64,000 bases of DNA from Pollenia angustigena (Eukaryota; Arthropoda; Insecta; Diptera; Polleniidae). The position numbers were made by a program, and so were the translations under genes. The first letter of the stretch is position 1. The number at the start of each line of letters is the position of its first letter. A model generated the notes under the pieces. The model had not been told where the DNA came from and searched no databases. It saw nothing but the letters and a program-made list of their open reading frames with translations. The stretch is taken from NCBI GenBank assembly GCA_930367215.1, contig OV884056.1, forward strand, positions 51,646,308 through 51,710,307, in the 5' to 3' direction. Positions 24,640 to 36,086 of this stretch are shown here, piece after piece.

Positions 24640-25017
24640 GGCCCGTTTTCAAAACTTACCGATAGCTAAAAGTAGACTTTAACCGGCCTTATGAAAACTG
24701 TTCCATTATTAAAACTTAGGCCCGTTTTCACAACTTACCGATAGCTTAAAGTAGACTTTAAACGGCCTTATAAAAGCTGTTCCATTATTAAAACTTTACT
24801 TTAACGAAAAGTGAGCGATAAAGTAAATTAAGGTCCATTCTACCTGGTAGGTAAAAGTAAAGTTGCAATAATGGAACAGGTTTTATACGTCCGATAAGAT
24901 CCTACCTTTAGCTATCGGTAAGTTGTGAAAACGGGCCTTAAAGGTTCATCCTACCCGGTACGATATACGGCCGATAAAATCCTACCTTTAGCTATCGGTT
25001 AGGTGTGAAATCGGGCC
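24640..25017. mobile_element. Doubly nested inverted-repeat element
   Basis: Two left ends, GGCCCGTTTTCAAAACTTAC (24640) and GGCCCGTTTTCACAACTTAC (24719), face two right ends at 24911-24937 and 24991-25017. The inner pair (24719-24745 and 24911-24937) is a perfect 27-bp inverted repeat; the outer pair has several mismatches. Each arm is followed by AAGTAGACTTTAA and ACTGTTCCATTATT-type modules. This suggests one element with duplicated ends or one copy inserted inside another. No coding capacity. Confidence 0.85.
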
Positions 25018-26329
25018 ACAGTTTACTATCTTTAAAGTTAGCAACATGTACCAGCGAAAAAAAAAATTTTTTTGCAAAGAATTTTCGTAAACATTTTTCA
25101 GTTGTTTGAACTTTTTTAAAATGGAATTTAAGTTTAAAACGGAATTATGGGGCTACTTTTTTAGATTAAAGAAAATGCTCTTTAATTTCAATAAATTGTG
25201 TATGGCAACCCTTTTTCTGTACGTTCTCATATGCCTGATTATTATTTTAGATTTTATCCTAATTATTATTTTCATGTTTAATGTCTTGACTTAAAATCTT
25301 TGCCAATAATAAGGGTTAATTTGGTATCATTGTGGTGGCATTATTGTTCATTTTCATTCTTTTGATATTGAAATAAACAAAAACAAATCTTTAAAATTCT
25401 ATAGAAAAACAGCTGAAATTTTAAATGTCGTCAAAAATATTCCAACAAGAAGAAAAATTATGTTTAAAAACCTAAAAAAATTAAAAAAAAAACAGCGAAA
25501 GCACAAAATTTACTTTGATTTGTCCTTAATAATGCGGTAAAGGACAAATAATAGCTAAAAGCAAAGAAATAACAGAAAAAAAAAGAGAAATATTAAATAT
25601 TTTTAATTTGTTGTTGTTTTCATTACAAACATTTTGCTTACTTCTGTTGCCGATGTCTTTGTCTGGTTGTTGTTTAATTATGATTTTTTGTTAAAAGTTT
25701 TATTTTTTTTAAGGCTGCATGCAATTTTCTTGAAGCATTTTTTTTAAGGTTTCTTTGCTGTTTTTTGTAGTTTTTTTTTTTATTATTTTATAGTTGTTCA
25801 AAGTTTGGGGTTGTTGTTTTTGTTATTTAATGCATCATCACTTTGTTTTTTTTTTTTTGGTTTTAACCAAAAAGCAATGAAATTTTGTGGGCGTTTATGT
25901 GTCTTGTCTGCTGAAAGCTGTTGAAAAAAAGAAAACAATTTTCTTCTTGCCACTACTGTCGCAATTGCTGTTGCTTGTGGTCAACTTTGTGTTCTTCTTT
26001 TTGTTGTTATCTTTTGTATTTAAAGAATGCAATCAGAAAGATTGATTAAAAAGTTGTATAAAATATCTTTGTTTTGTATATAGTTGCTGTTGTTGTAGCT
26101 GTTTGTTTTATTTTATTCAATGAATGTCTTTTGTTGAAAACAGCCACTACTTTGCATATCAAATGTCTTGTAATGCCAAGAAAATGACTTATGAAAATTA
26201 ATTTTTCATTTGTTTTTTGGTTGTTTATGGTATGGAAATGTGGCATTATGGCAGGTTATTAAAAGAATATTGAATGAAAGTTTTAAAAGTCTAAAAAAAT
26301 ATTTAATTTGAGAAAAGTGTTAAAGCTCA
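25018..26329. other. Non-genic stretch
   Basis: AT-rich, many poly-T and TTG runs, no gene or element recognised. Confidence 0.5.
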
Positions 26330-26410
26330 ATATGCCAAACTTAGATGACATTGAAGTAGCAAAAATCTGGTTTCAACAAAACTGTGTCACATGTATCCAA
26401 ATTTAGTACT
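26330..26410 (+). pseudogene. Transposase relic, Tc1/mariner superfamily (second catalytic motif region)
   Basis: The plus-strand peptide NMPNLDDIEVAKIWFQQN followed by CVTC (about 26340-26390) matches the segment around the second catalytic aspartate of a widespread insect Tc1/mariner-like transposase, where WFQQDGATCH is usual. Here the aspartate codon reads Asn (AAC) and a stop follows within six codons. No terminal repeats could be assigned. The same segment, differently decayed, is at 33780-33880. The sequence is too short and broken to encode anything functional. Confidence 0.6.
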
Positions 26411-27555
26411 CTGGCTTGAAAACGTCAACTTTTTCTTAAAAATACTATTTTTGCAAGAAAATCGCTTTCATACAAAAAAAAAACAAAAAAAAAAAATCGA
26501 TAAGTTTCGGTATAATTAAATTGTCATAATCCCAACTGACTCTGATTGACAGTTCCAACACCCATTAAACGTTCAACAACAGCTTTTCTTTATATCCATC
26601 TAGTTATCCCTTTCTCTTTCTCTAACTCCTGATAAGTCCATTCAAAAATCTCACTTAATAAAAAATAACACTTGTTACTAACTACATTATTTATGGCATA
26701 TTAAATCTTAATATTCAAATTAAAATTTCACTAAAGCATAAAATCAATGACATTAAAATCATCTGGACTTGACAAGAAAAAAAGAATGTAACAACAACAA
26801 CTACTTCCCCCAAAGTTGACAACAACTTTAGCATTAACAACAAAAATCCTTCTCTTGAATGTTTTTTTTTCTAGATTTTCTTGTAATTTCATTTCATAAG
26901 TACGAGTATCATGATCGAAAACATTAAAATATTTCTATAAAAATTATACTTAATAAATGAAAAAATATAAAAAAAGGATTGTCCATCTGTTTTATAGAAA
27001 AAGTACTTCAAGTACAAGTCCATCAAGGATTAAATACAAAAACAACAACAAATAGCAAATAAAAGAAAAAACGAATTAACCAGGGGGACATTGGGAAACT
27101 GTTTAAAACTGTAGGGGAATCTCAAGCTCATCTAAGTAATTTTTTTTTTTGCTTAAAAGATTCATTATGATAATTATTTATATAATTTTTTTTTCTTTTT
27201 CTATTTTTTCGCGGTACTTTAAGTTTAAGTAAATGGGATTTGCAAAAAATAGGAAAAAAACTGCAATGACATTTTCTCTAACGTTTTTATGTGAAGTGAT
27301 GAACAAGTGTTTGTCCTTCTTCTTTAGAAAAAAAATATGGCAAAATAGAAATAATTTGTGGGCAAGAAACGTTTAAATGGAAAGAAATAGTATTGCGAGA
27401 AAGAGAGAAAACAAATTAAACAGCAGAAAAACTGTATTTAATTAATGAAGATTAAAGATGTTTTAACTTTATATTTAAGTACTTAAATATTCAGGAAAAA
27501 AACTATGGTTTCGTACTGTGGCAGAAAATCCAATTATAACTGAAGTACTTTTATT
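26411..27555. other. Non-genic stretch
   Basis: AT-rich, no gene or element boundary recognised. Confidence 0.5.
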
Positions 27556-27949
27556 TAGTTTACCCACACCACAATAGTGGAGAAGGTATAAGGCAATTGT
27601 AATGATGTGTGTTACACTCACAAATATTAGTCAAATACCCATCTTTTGGTATACCGATCGACTCAGAATCACCTTCTGGCTCGATCTAACTTTGTCCTTC
27701 CTTCCGTCTGGCTGGTTGTCTGTCCAAGTACAGGACGCAATGTTGCAGTTTATTTGATGAATTTTAGTACAAACATTTCAACTGTGATAAAGACGAAGCC
27801 TGTTGAAAATAGTTAGAATTCATCTATGCAAACTACTTTCCGGAATAGAGTCATTGTGGTCATAAACAATTTTGTTATGTTGGTAATTAAATTAAATATG
27901 GTCTTAAAATATCCTATTGCACCATGAATCATCTAGATATATTATCAGC
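27556..27949 (+). mobile_element. mini-me-like repeat, 3'-truncated
   Basis: Begins ACCCACACCACAATAGTGG, continues with GACTCAGAATCACCTTCTGG, CGATCTAACTTTGTCC and CGTCTGGCTGGTTGTCTGTC. It runs up to the target site of the hAT-type element at 27958. The usual end motif was not found. Confidence 0.6.
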
Positions 27950-27957
27950 ATTTACAG

Positions 27958-29359
27958 TAGGGATTGCTGTTCGGGTTTAACCGAAATCGAAACCGCGGTT
28001 TTGAATGCCTAAACACCGAAACCGAAAACCGACAAATAACCTCGGTTTTAGGATTTACTTTAACAATATATTTATGCTTAAAGAAATAGCAAATTATACA
28101 TAATACTGGAACTTCATATACAAAAACTTTATACATAACAGCTTGCAACAATGTCACAAACTAACACCTAGGCCTGGCTGGAAGCACAGGTATTTTGTGT
28201 GGAGTTTTTGTGGCTATTGAAAAAACTCACACTAACGAGCCCCTGGGCAAGGCTGGGACTACTTTTATATGTATAGAGTTTTATGGCTATAGCAGGAACA
28301 TTTTGTCGGAAAGTGGAATAATTCTTCGAAAAAACAGTAAACAAAGAATTCTTATGTATTGCGTATGCTTTTTGTTACCTTTCATTTTGATTTTATTTAC
28401 TGCAGTACACATATAATAGGGAAGGGCCTAGCCAGGCCCAGGTGGATACAATATGCACAAAATTTTTATTTGGCCAATTGCGACGCCCACGATGTTTACA
28501 ATTTTTTCTCATTTTCTTATAAAAAACACGTTGATTGTGGAATTCATAATGTTTCGTTCTAATATACTAAATAATTATATAAAAAAACTGGAAAAAAGTT
28601 AAAAAAATGCCTGGCCAGGCCTAGGTATACCAGGCCCAGGTATACAAGGGTTAATAAAAGTAACTGCATTGAAACAAAGAATAAAAAAATGTACAGTAAA
28701 ACTGCTCTGAGTGGAGAAGCAGCTCGCGCTTTTTGTCATTAGTCTAGGTTCACACTTTGAAAGTTTTCTTTCAGAAAGTCTGAGTTTATTGATGAGAGGG
28801 GAAGAGAACATGCTTTTTTCTCTCCTCTCTCACCCATAAACTTAGACTTTCTGAAAGAAAACTTTCATAGTGTGATCCCAGACTTATTTCTTAAGGACAA
28901 ACAGGTCATTCTTGTTTGTCTACTTTTCGTGGGTTTTGCGTTGTCGAATAACTGTACCGAGTTATAGTTTTTGCGGTTTTAACATTAACTATATGCAATA
29001 ATTTTTAACCTCAATTTTTTAATGTGACTGGTGGAGAAGCGTATATAACTCAGACGTTTTACTGGTGGAGTACCAAGGTAATAACTCTGAAGCTTACTGG
29101 TGGAGACCAAAATACTCTGGAGCGGATTCTGGAAGCTCTCGCTCCAAAAATTGTGTGATACCATGGTATTATAACTTAAAAAGATCGCCAAAAATATTCA
29201 ATTTTAAGCAAAATCCAAAAAATAAAAAAATATATATGTTAATGTAAGAAGTTAAACTTTTATATTTTCAAAACCGAAACCGAACCGAAACCGACCGGTT
29301 TTAATCAGTTTAAAACCGAAACCGCGGGTTCCCATTTTTATGGGTTTTAGCAAACTCTA
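27958..29359. mobile_element. hAT-type element with perfect 8-bp TSD
   Basis: ATTTACAG flanks both sides exactly (27950-27957 and 29360-29367). The ends are TAGGGATTGCT on the left and AGCAAACTCTA on the right, a short imperfect TIR. Both subterminal regions are packed with AAACCGAAACCG words in inverse orientation (about 27975-28055 and 29268-29330), as expected for transposase-binding repeats. The interior has GCCTGGCCAGGCC-like words and a nested Harbinger-like MITE, but no recognisable transposase, so it appears non-autonomous (about 1.26 kb without the MITE). Confidence 0.85.
28742..28883. mobile_element. Harbinger-like MITE (142 bp, TSD TTA)
   Basis: The arm GTCTAGGTTCACACTTTG...CTTTCAGAAAGTCTGAG is the near reverse complement of CTTAGACTTTCTGAAAG...AGTGTGATCCCAGAC. 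TTA occurs immediately outside both ends (28739-28741 and 28884-28886), the 3-bp duplication typical of PIF/Harbinger. It is nested in the hAT-type element at 27958-29359. Confidence 0.8.
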
Positions 29360-29370
29360 ATTTACAGTGC

Positions 29371-30374
29371 TTAATCGACCAAAGCTTTTGCAACTATTGC
29401 TTGCCATTTTCTTCTATCCCAGGCTTTCTGTCGATAGTATTTAACATCTTTTTTTTGTTCATCCATGTTCAAAAATTTTTCTTACTATAATGGAATTTTC
29501 TATACGTATGATGTGACCAGGCCATCGTATTCGTTGTGCTCTCACAAAGCGGGTTTCGTTTAGTTCTTCTAGTTCGTCATTGTAGGCGATGTGTAGACCC
29601 CCTCCCCTGTTCCTTTTGAATTGGACGAACAATTTAAAGTAATATTTTTCTCTGAAAGCGGACTAGTTGGCTTATTACCGTTGTTTTTAGAGTCAACTTT
29701 TCACTACTATAAGATAAAATTGGTCCAATGAGTGTCCTATAAAGTACTAGTTTTGTCTTCTTGGACAATATGGGAGATTTAATGGGTTTCAGATGATGGA
29801 ACCAAGTTCTATTTGCCGATTAAACGCGCTCTTGTATAATCACTGTGAAATCTCAATATCATCAATTACAAGGGGTGAAGTTTCCTGTTGAGTTCGTGAT
29901 TTTATTGCTTTTTGCTTCTGTTCATCATTAAGCCTGTAGTGTGTGCTTCCTCCCATTTTTGGATTTGTTAAAAATTGTTCCTTTTCTATCGATTTTTTCT
30001 GCTATGGAGTGTAGAGCTTGGTTGAAGACAAAAGATGACAGCACACCCCGTTCCTTAAACGCAGAACCAACGTTAAATATTTCCGACAGTTCTCCTTGAA
30101 TGATGAGATTTATTTTATGTCTAGACTTTCAAATACCCGACGTCGTTGCATTTTTCATATATTTGGGTGAATGTAAAAGCTTGGTCAGTTGTAGATTTAT
30201 TTTTTTCTAAAGTCAAATTGATAATCTTCTAATATTTGTTCTGCATACTCATTGAGGTGTTCATATACAATATTGGTAAATTCTTAATATCCACAGTTGA
30301 GAAGTGATAAAGCACGGTTACAACTGCAGTTTGCCTTATCTCCTTTTTTGTAGATGGGTTTTAACTCTGGCATA
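29371..30374 (-). pseudogene. Non-LTR retrotransposon polymerase, decayed
   Basis: Read on the minus strand, the relic begins near 30373 with PELKPIYKKGDKANCSNYR and ALSLLNCGYK, the reverse-transcriptase region with the usual KKGD..NC.NYR.ISLL motif. It continues with AEQILEDYQFDFR and STTDQAFTFTQIYEK. Further on are the C-terminal pieces TLIGPILSYSSEKLTL, RAQRIRWPGHIIRIENS and RQKAWDRRKWQAIV, ending at the stop at 29371. Many stops and frameshifts interrupt it and the catalytic (F/Y)xDD box is not preserved in a readable frame. Such proteins copy their own RNA at a nicked target; this one is dead. The clade (RTE-like or other) cannot be fixed from memory. The hAT target duplication ends 3 bp from its 3' end. 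Confidence 0.75.
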
Positions 30375-32190
30375 TAGAACATGTAAAATATTTTCTACAC
30401 AAAAATTTCTTTAGAATGCATTTTTTACTTAACAACCCTCTAACTGAGTTTCTAAAGTATTTCAAAAAGTAATAAAATAAAAAAAACTAATTATAGCTTG
30501 ATCTATACGTCATATTTATTAATGATCATGTATTAATATAAAGTAATAAATAAACCCTTAAAGAAATTTCCACCAAACTTGTAAAACTAATTTCTTTTCA
30601 AACAACATATGGTGTTGAAAATTTCTTTATAAATTGAAAATTTTAAGTGAAAAAAAAAACATAGAAATATTTTCCCAAAAGCAACGTTCAAACTTGAAAA
30701 TCATTGAGGCGTAATTAATATGCGACATTATAACATGTGAGCGTATTCTTAGAATTACACGTTTCTTTTTTTCGAAAAGAATAAGAATATTTTTTTTTTT
30801 ATCTAATGAAATAAAAGAAATTGTAAAAATTTTTACAATCATTTAAATAACTTTGATCATGCCTGCTTTATCTTTTTCTTTTTTTTCTTTTATCAAAGTC
30901 AATATTTATTTAAGACACTGAAGATTTAAATTAGCACGTATTTTGAGTTGAAATATTGAAATCAGTTGGTGAAAAAGGTGCAAAATACTTAACGAAATCA
31001 TTTAATGTAATAAAATACTTTTCGTTTTTGAATATAGAACGTGTTTATGTTTATGCTGTAATCGATATCACCAGTATGTTGCACACTTTTGTTTGAATTT
31101 ATTTTCTAGTTTCTTAAATTTAAAAATACAACATCATGCATCTTTTGTATGGAAGGAAAAAAAAGAGAACAAATCATCTGTCGCCGACAAATGTGCAAAA
31201 CTTGGCTTGAAATTGATTTCTTTTGATTTTTGTTCTTCTTTTACTTTCTGCACTTAACCTTCTGTCATCTTTTCTTTTAATTCTTTTAAATAGTTTTGTA
31301 CGTGTGTATGGATTTTTCGTGGCTGATAATTTTTGAAAATCGTTGTTGGTTTTTAACATCTGATCAGAGGAAATCATTTGATTTTTCTTTTTTGAAAATA
31401 TTTCTTATTGTTTGTTGTGATTTTGTTCATCAGTGATTGTGCTCATTGTTGTCATCTGCTTATTTTTGTTGGGTGTTGTTTTTTGTATCTAATTTGGGTT
31501 TTTTGTATTCACACATGTATTAGACAATATACAAGTCTTAAAGCTATCAGGTGTTAGATAATAGCTCGTGCTTGAAAATAACAACATATGCTTTTAATTT
31601 TTATATTTATGTTTGTTACACTACACCACAGTAAATAGTTAAGTTACGAGAGTGTTTCATATATGAGACTCACGGCCATTCATGGACTTAATAACATAAA
31701 ATTATGTTATAAATTTAAGAGTCTTTAAAAATTTATGTATGCCAAGTGCTATCCAAATACAAACATCTATATGAGATTTATTTTTTTTGGAGAGGTGGCT
31801 TATATGGGATCTATAGTCGATTCTGGTCCTACCTATATGTACAAAATGCCATGACATAGAAGCAATTACAAAATTTATCTGCGCTAAATTGTATAGCAAT
31901 ACCAATATTTTCGGGAATACACAAATTTTTGTTTTATTCATTAATTAAGATTTGCATTATTGATAAGTACACTGAAATTGTTGGAGGCCAGATTGTACAC
32001 AAAAGTTGATATATTAAAAATCCCGGGATTAATAAAAATAAATCCCGGGATTCGGGATTTCCGTTTGGCATCCCTAATTTCAAGCATGCTGATGGTGTCT
32101 TTTAATTGTGAGTTTTTCCAAAAACAAACTCGAGAAACAGCAAATGCGAAACAAACAAAAGTGTAAAGAGGTAAGTAAATAGTAATATTA
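30375..32190. other. Non-genic stretch
   Basis: AT-rich, no gene recognised. At 32020-32075 there are two CCCGGGATT words and a hAT-like end GGCATCCCTAA, possibly one surviving end of another decayed element whose partner end I did not find. Confidence 0.45.

Positions 32191-32193
<3 letters not shown>

Positions 32194-32231
<38 letters not shown>
32194..32231. repeat. (CT)n microsatellite, 38 bp
   Basis: Uninterrupted CT alternation at the edge of the minus-strand copy of family H, which also has a GA run at the same relative place in its other copy (13198-13208). Confidence 0.95.
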
Positions 32232-32234
<3 letters not shown>

Positions 32235-32395
32235 TCTTTAAGGCAAGTGTTTAGGTTAGAATCAAAATCCTCACTTCCGGATTATTTCAAGTACGATCTT
32301 ACCAACTTGTTTTGAGATAAATTTTTAACTCAATTTTACTTAAGCCAATCCCGTTTTGGAATATTTTAAGTACAAGGCATCGCTTTTTCTCTTCA
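32200..32395 (-). repeat. Dispersed repeat (family H), copy 2, inverted
   Basis: On the minus strand: GGGATTGGCTTAAGTAAAA, CTTGAAATAATCCGGAAG, GATTCTAACCTAAACAC, then the GA microsatellite. Parallel to 13020-13225. Confidence 0.6.
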
Positions 32396-32436
32396 GTGAT
32401 GGGGCTATGCAAAATTATGCACCAATTCTCATCGTT

Positions 32437-32670
32437 ATCAATAGGCTTGATCCTTATGACAATTAGAGCGTATAACCAGATTGTGACCTGTACTAATCTT
32501 GCAAATTGTACATGGACAGCCAGCCAGCTGGACAGACGGACATCGTTAGGTCATTTCATAACGTAATTCTAAATCGATCGATTTACTAAAAGATGGGTCT
32601 AAAGTCATTATTTTAAGGCGTTGCACACATCAGAACAAGCACATTATATCCTTTCCACAATTGTGTACAA
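32437..32670 (-). mobile_element. mini-me-like repeat, inverted fragment
   Basis: On the minus strand: hairpin ACACAATTGTGG, then GACCCATCTTTTAG, CGATCGATTTAG and ACGATGTCCGTCTGTCC followed by GCTGGCTGGCTG. Truncated beyond the core. Confidence 0.6.
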
Positions 32671-33779
32671 TTTAAATAAAAAAAATGTATGTTGCGACCA
32701 GATTGTGACTCTGCTTTGATAGGACCACACAACTTGTAAAGAATGAGGATCTCAAATCAGATTTGATGTTGGGTTAATATTGATGTGGTTAGTGCCAGTT
32801 GCTTTGAGGAATTTTAACATATTGCCGATTTTAACTATCAATACTTCTTAGACATCCTCTAGAAGGGGTTTCTCAAATAACTCGTGTCGGGTTGATCTTA
32901 AAGGTGGTTAATCACATAAGCGATGAAATACTGTCTTCTCAGTTCCAAAATTCAATAAACGGGAGACCGGGTCTGCTAGCATGTCTACCGATATAAATAT
33001 CAACCTCAAGATGTTTTTCTGGGTGTGATTTTGCTGTCGATCAGTTACTTTTTACACATTTTTTTTATTTTGTGTTTTTATTTAACCATTTTTTACGTTC
33101 TTCTAATTTTCTGCATTCTAAAATACCCTTATGTTTCTTGGTTTTTTAAAGACCAATTTTTAACACATCTTTAGCATTGACAATTGATAAGCTTTTAGTG
33201 TTAATTAATTTTATGTTAATTAAAGTTTGTGCAAGAGTTGCATTTTTTATTTATTTTATGAATTAGCAATACTTATCAACGTTTTTTTTGTCAACACGAA
33301 AACTTAAGTACCAGCAGATGTTAGATAGACTTAAGCGAATTTTTGTACATTTTAAACTGAAATAGAGTCTTCAAGACCTTCAGTAATTGGGACAATTCTT
33401 GAGTAAAATGTACTAGTAATATTAAAAAAAGAAAGAGAAGAAAAAAAAATTTATTACAAACTTGTTTCCCATACCCAGTTATACTAGAATTATGGAAAAA
33501 TTGCTATTGTAGATCTTTTCTTTTAAACAGTACTAGAGCGTTTTGTTTAATATTAGAAAATGTATTTTAAAAGACAGTCATTCAATTGAATTTTATAATA
33601 CTGTTGAGCAACGTTATTAAATTATCCAAATTAACTTTGAAAGTCAGCCATCGATTTTATATCGCAAAATTGTGTTTGGTAATTAGGCAAATTGTTCGCT
33701 TTATAAGAAACATTGCCGCATTTCGAGTGAGACCAATCCAAAGCAGATACTACAGACTCTATTGAACTCAAAAAAAGGC
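32671..33779. other. Non-genic stretch
   Basis: No gene or element end recognised. Confidence 0.45.
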
Positions 33780-33880
33780 ACGGTGCTCATTGATTTTTTG
33801 TTTGAAAATATGGATGACATAAATCCAGGCAAGATGTGGTTTCAACAGACGATTAAACCGTAAGCGAAAAAAGGCCAGCT
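33780..33880 (+). pseudogene. Transposase relic, Tc1/mariner superfamily
   Basis: The plus-strand peptide LFENMDDINPGKMWFQQ (about 33802-33852) matches the same transposase segment as at 26330-26410, immediately before the second catalytic aspartate. Here the aspartate position reads Thr and a stop follows five codons later. A poly-A stretch followed by TCGATAAATTGTCGG about 170 bp downstream resembles the downstream region of the 26330 relic, hinting that both are copies of one element. Non-functional. Confidence 0.55.
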
Positions 33881-34114
33881 TTACAACGGTTTTTATTATT
33901 TTTTCTTAAGCAATGCAATGCCTTTTTTGGATTTAGATGGACTTTATCTCCGCAACGGTACAAATTCAAAGTATATGAATTTGTTCGACATTGTAATGAG
34001 TAACCTATTTGCAAAAAAAAAAAAATAAACAAAATTTCGATAAATTGTCGGTAACAAATAATCCCAAATATGGCTCGATATAGTGATCGCAATCATCAAC
34101 TAATTGAAACCTAT

Positions 34115-35960
34115 CAGGGGTGTCATGGAAATCGAAAACGTAAAACGAAAGTATTTCAAGAGTCGTTTTTCAATAAGATTTCTGTAATAAAAAAATTTTA
34201 TGAGAATTACTATGCAAATAATGCTGTATTAAACATAATTATTTAACAAAAATTATAAAAATTGTGGCTTATATTTTGTTTGGCTTGAGGTCATTTATTG
34301 TAAATTAAAAAACTTTTTTTAATTTTAATCTTCAATATTTTTATTTTTATATACCCAATATTGCGAGGCAAGTCCGTTGCTCATCTTCAGGGGATCTATT
34401 CAAAAATATATATAAACAAATTTTTATCGTATAGAAAACACAAAAAACTTTTAAAGTTATAAATAACAATAAATTACAAATAACAATAAAAACATACTTA
34501 TTTAAATAAAAAACTAAGTTAAAAGTTTTGTTGTCACTTGCACTGAAAGGTTTTGATTGCAACTGTCATTTTGATAGTCCATTATTTTTATATTTGTTTA
34601 TCGTGTGTTTAAATATCTGCGCTACGTTCTCAGTGTCTCTCTTATAGTTTAATTTCTTCTCTTCTGGTTCGTTTATAATGTGCAGCATTTCAAGTGTATA
34701 TCTTCTGTTGTAATTATTCTCTTGTACTAATATTTGTACATTTTCAAAATCTGGTTGATGTCCGCACAATGTACAGTGGGCTGCAAGTGCTGTTTTTTGT
34801 TCCAGTGGTTTATTTACTGCCTTTAAATCCGATTTGTGTGATGCCATCCTAGTTTTTAATTTTGATTTTGTTGTGCCAACATATGTCTTTTGGCATATTT
34901 TGGACTTGTCATCTTTACACGTTATTTTATACACCAAGCTGGATTTGTCTTCTTTTGCTAATCTCGATTTCGTATTGCTTAAAAGTTTGTAAATTGTGTC
35001 ATTTGTTCGTAGAGCTAATTCATAATAATCCTTGTCGTAAATATCGGAATTTTTTTATCTTTCGGAAAAACCAGGAACATATGTAATTGATTTGTAAACT
35101 TTTTGTGGTTTTTCCAGTGATTCTAACATGTTTTTGCTTCTTACGTGTTTAATCAAATTCTTAATAGTTTTTCTCGGAAAGTCATTCATAACTAATATAT
35201 TGTTAATTCTAATAAAGTTTTGTCTATGAAAACCCTTGTCACTGACTTCCAAAACTCTGTGGATAAAGTTTGTCGCCGTATTCATTATAATTCTTCTTGG
35301 ATGCTTAGAATGGAAATTAAGTAACCTCCCTGAGGCCATTGGTTTTTGGTACCAATCTACCTTGATGATATGTCTATGTCTTGATATGAAGTGTCTAAAT
35401 ATCGTAATTTATTGTCTTTTTTCATTTCTATCGTAAATTGAATTTGTCTTTGAAAATCGTTTAACATTTTCAACGTGCTTTCAACATCATCTTTTTTAAT
35501 TATTCCAAATATATCGTCAACGTATTTTGTCAACATTTTCGGCTCAGTCTTCAAATTGTTAATAGTTATGTCTAAAAGTTCCTCCATTACTATATCTGCT
35601 ATTACCGGTGAAGCAGGAGATCCCATAGGCATGCCTTTTGTCTGTTCAAATACCTTGTCATCGTATTTGAAGTACCTGGACTCTTTAATACAAAACGAAA
35701 CGAGCTCCATAAATAAATTTTTCGGTATTTGGGTGTATTCTTTCAGTTTTTCCCATTTTTCTCCAATAATTTTCATTGCTAAATTGACGGGGACACTTGG
35801 AAAAAGTTATACGACGTCAAAAGAAATCATTACTTCATCTTGATTTATGTATGTATTGTTGATTAATTGTTTAAATTCCTTTGAAAATTATATTAAAAGT
35901 TTAATAAAAAGAATTGTTAAATTCTTTCGTTTTACGTTTTCGATTTCCATGACACCCCTG
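34115..35960. mobile_element. 37-bp perfect inverted arms enclosing a Penelope-like element
   Basis: CAGGGGTGTCATGGAAATCG... (34115-34151) is exactly repeated in inverse orientation at 35924-35960. The arms look like hAT-type termini (CAGGGGTG...CACCCCTG), but the 8-bp flanks (AAACCTAT and TATATTTG) do not match. Two readings are possible: the Penelope-like copy inserted into a MITE, or the arms are Penelope terminal repeats in inverted order. The 5' truncation of the retroelement lies within a few bases of the right arm. Confidence 0.7.
34566..35920 (-). pseudogene. Penelope-like element: reverse transcriptase plus GIY-YIG endonuclease, decayed
   Basis: On the minus strand, the frame starts inside the reverse transcriptase: DEVMISFDVV then a stop at about 35807-35809 where a Ser is usual, then LFPSVPVNLA (motif A region). 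QTKGMPMGSPASPVIADIV (motif B region) and TKYVDDIFGI (YVDD catalytic box) follow. Near 35360 a frameshift occurs, then DWYQKPMASGRLLNFHSKHP, the connector typical of Penelope-like proteins. A second stop lies near 35050, after YVPGFSER. The C-terminus (34566-34937) is a GIY-YIG-type endonuclease: VYKITC, YVGTTKSKLKTRMASHK, HCTLCGHQPDF, LEMLHI. Penelope-like elements use this domain pair for target-primed retrotransposition. With two stops, a frameshift and a missing N-terminal half this copy is dead, but its low decay suggests fairly recent arrival. Confidence 0.9.
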
Positions 35961-36086
35961 TATATTTGGCAAAAGTTGATTTCGAGAGACATTTTTTAGT
36001 TCTTCTGATATTTTTAATATTTTTAATATTTTCCATTTTTATAATTTTTAATACAAATATAAAAGAAAAAACGGAAGCTTCTAACT

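Noticed and set aside
32020..32075. hAT-like right end (GGCATCCCTAA) with CCCGGGATT repeats
   Set aside because: No matching left end or 8-bp duplication was found in the window.
34370..34400. Possible hammerhead ribozyme near the 3' end of the Penelope-like element (CTGAAGATGAGC on the minus strand)
   Set aside because: The conserved CTGATGA core is not intact and no GAAA partner is correctly placed.
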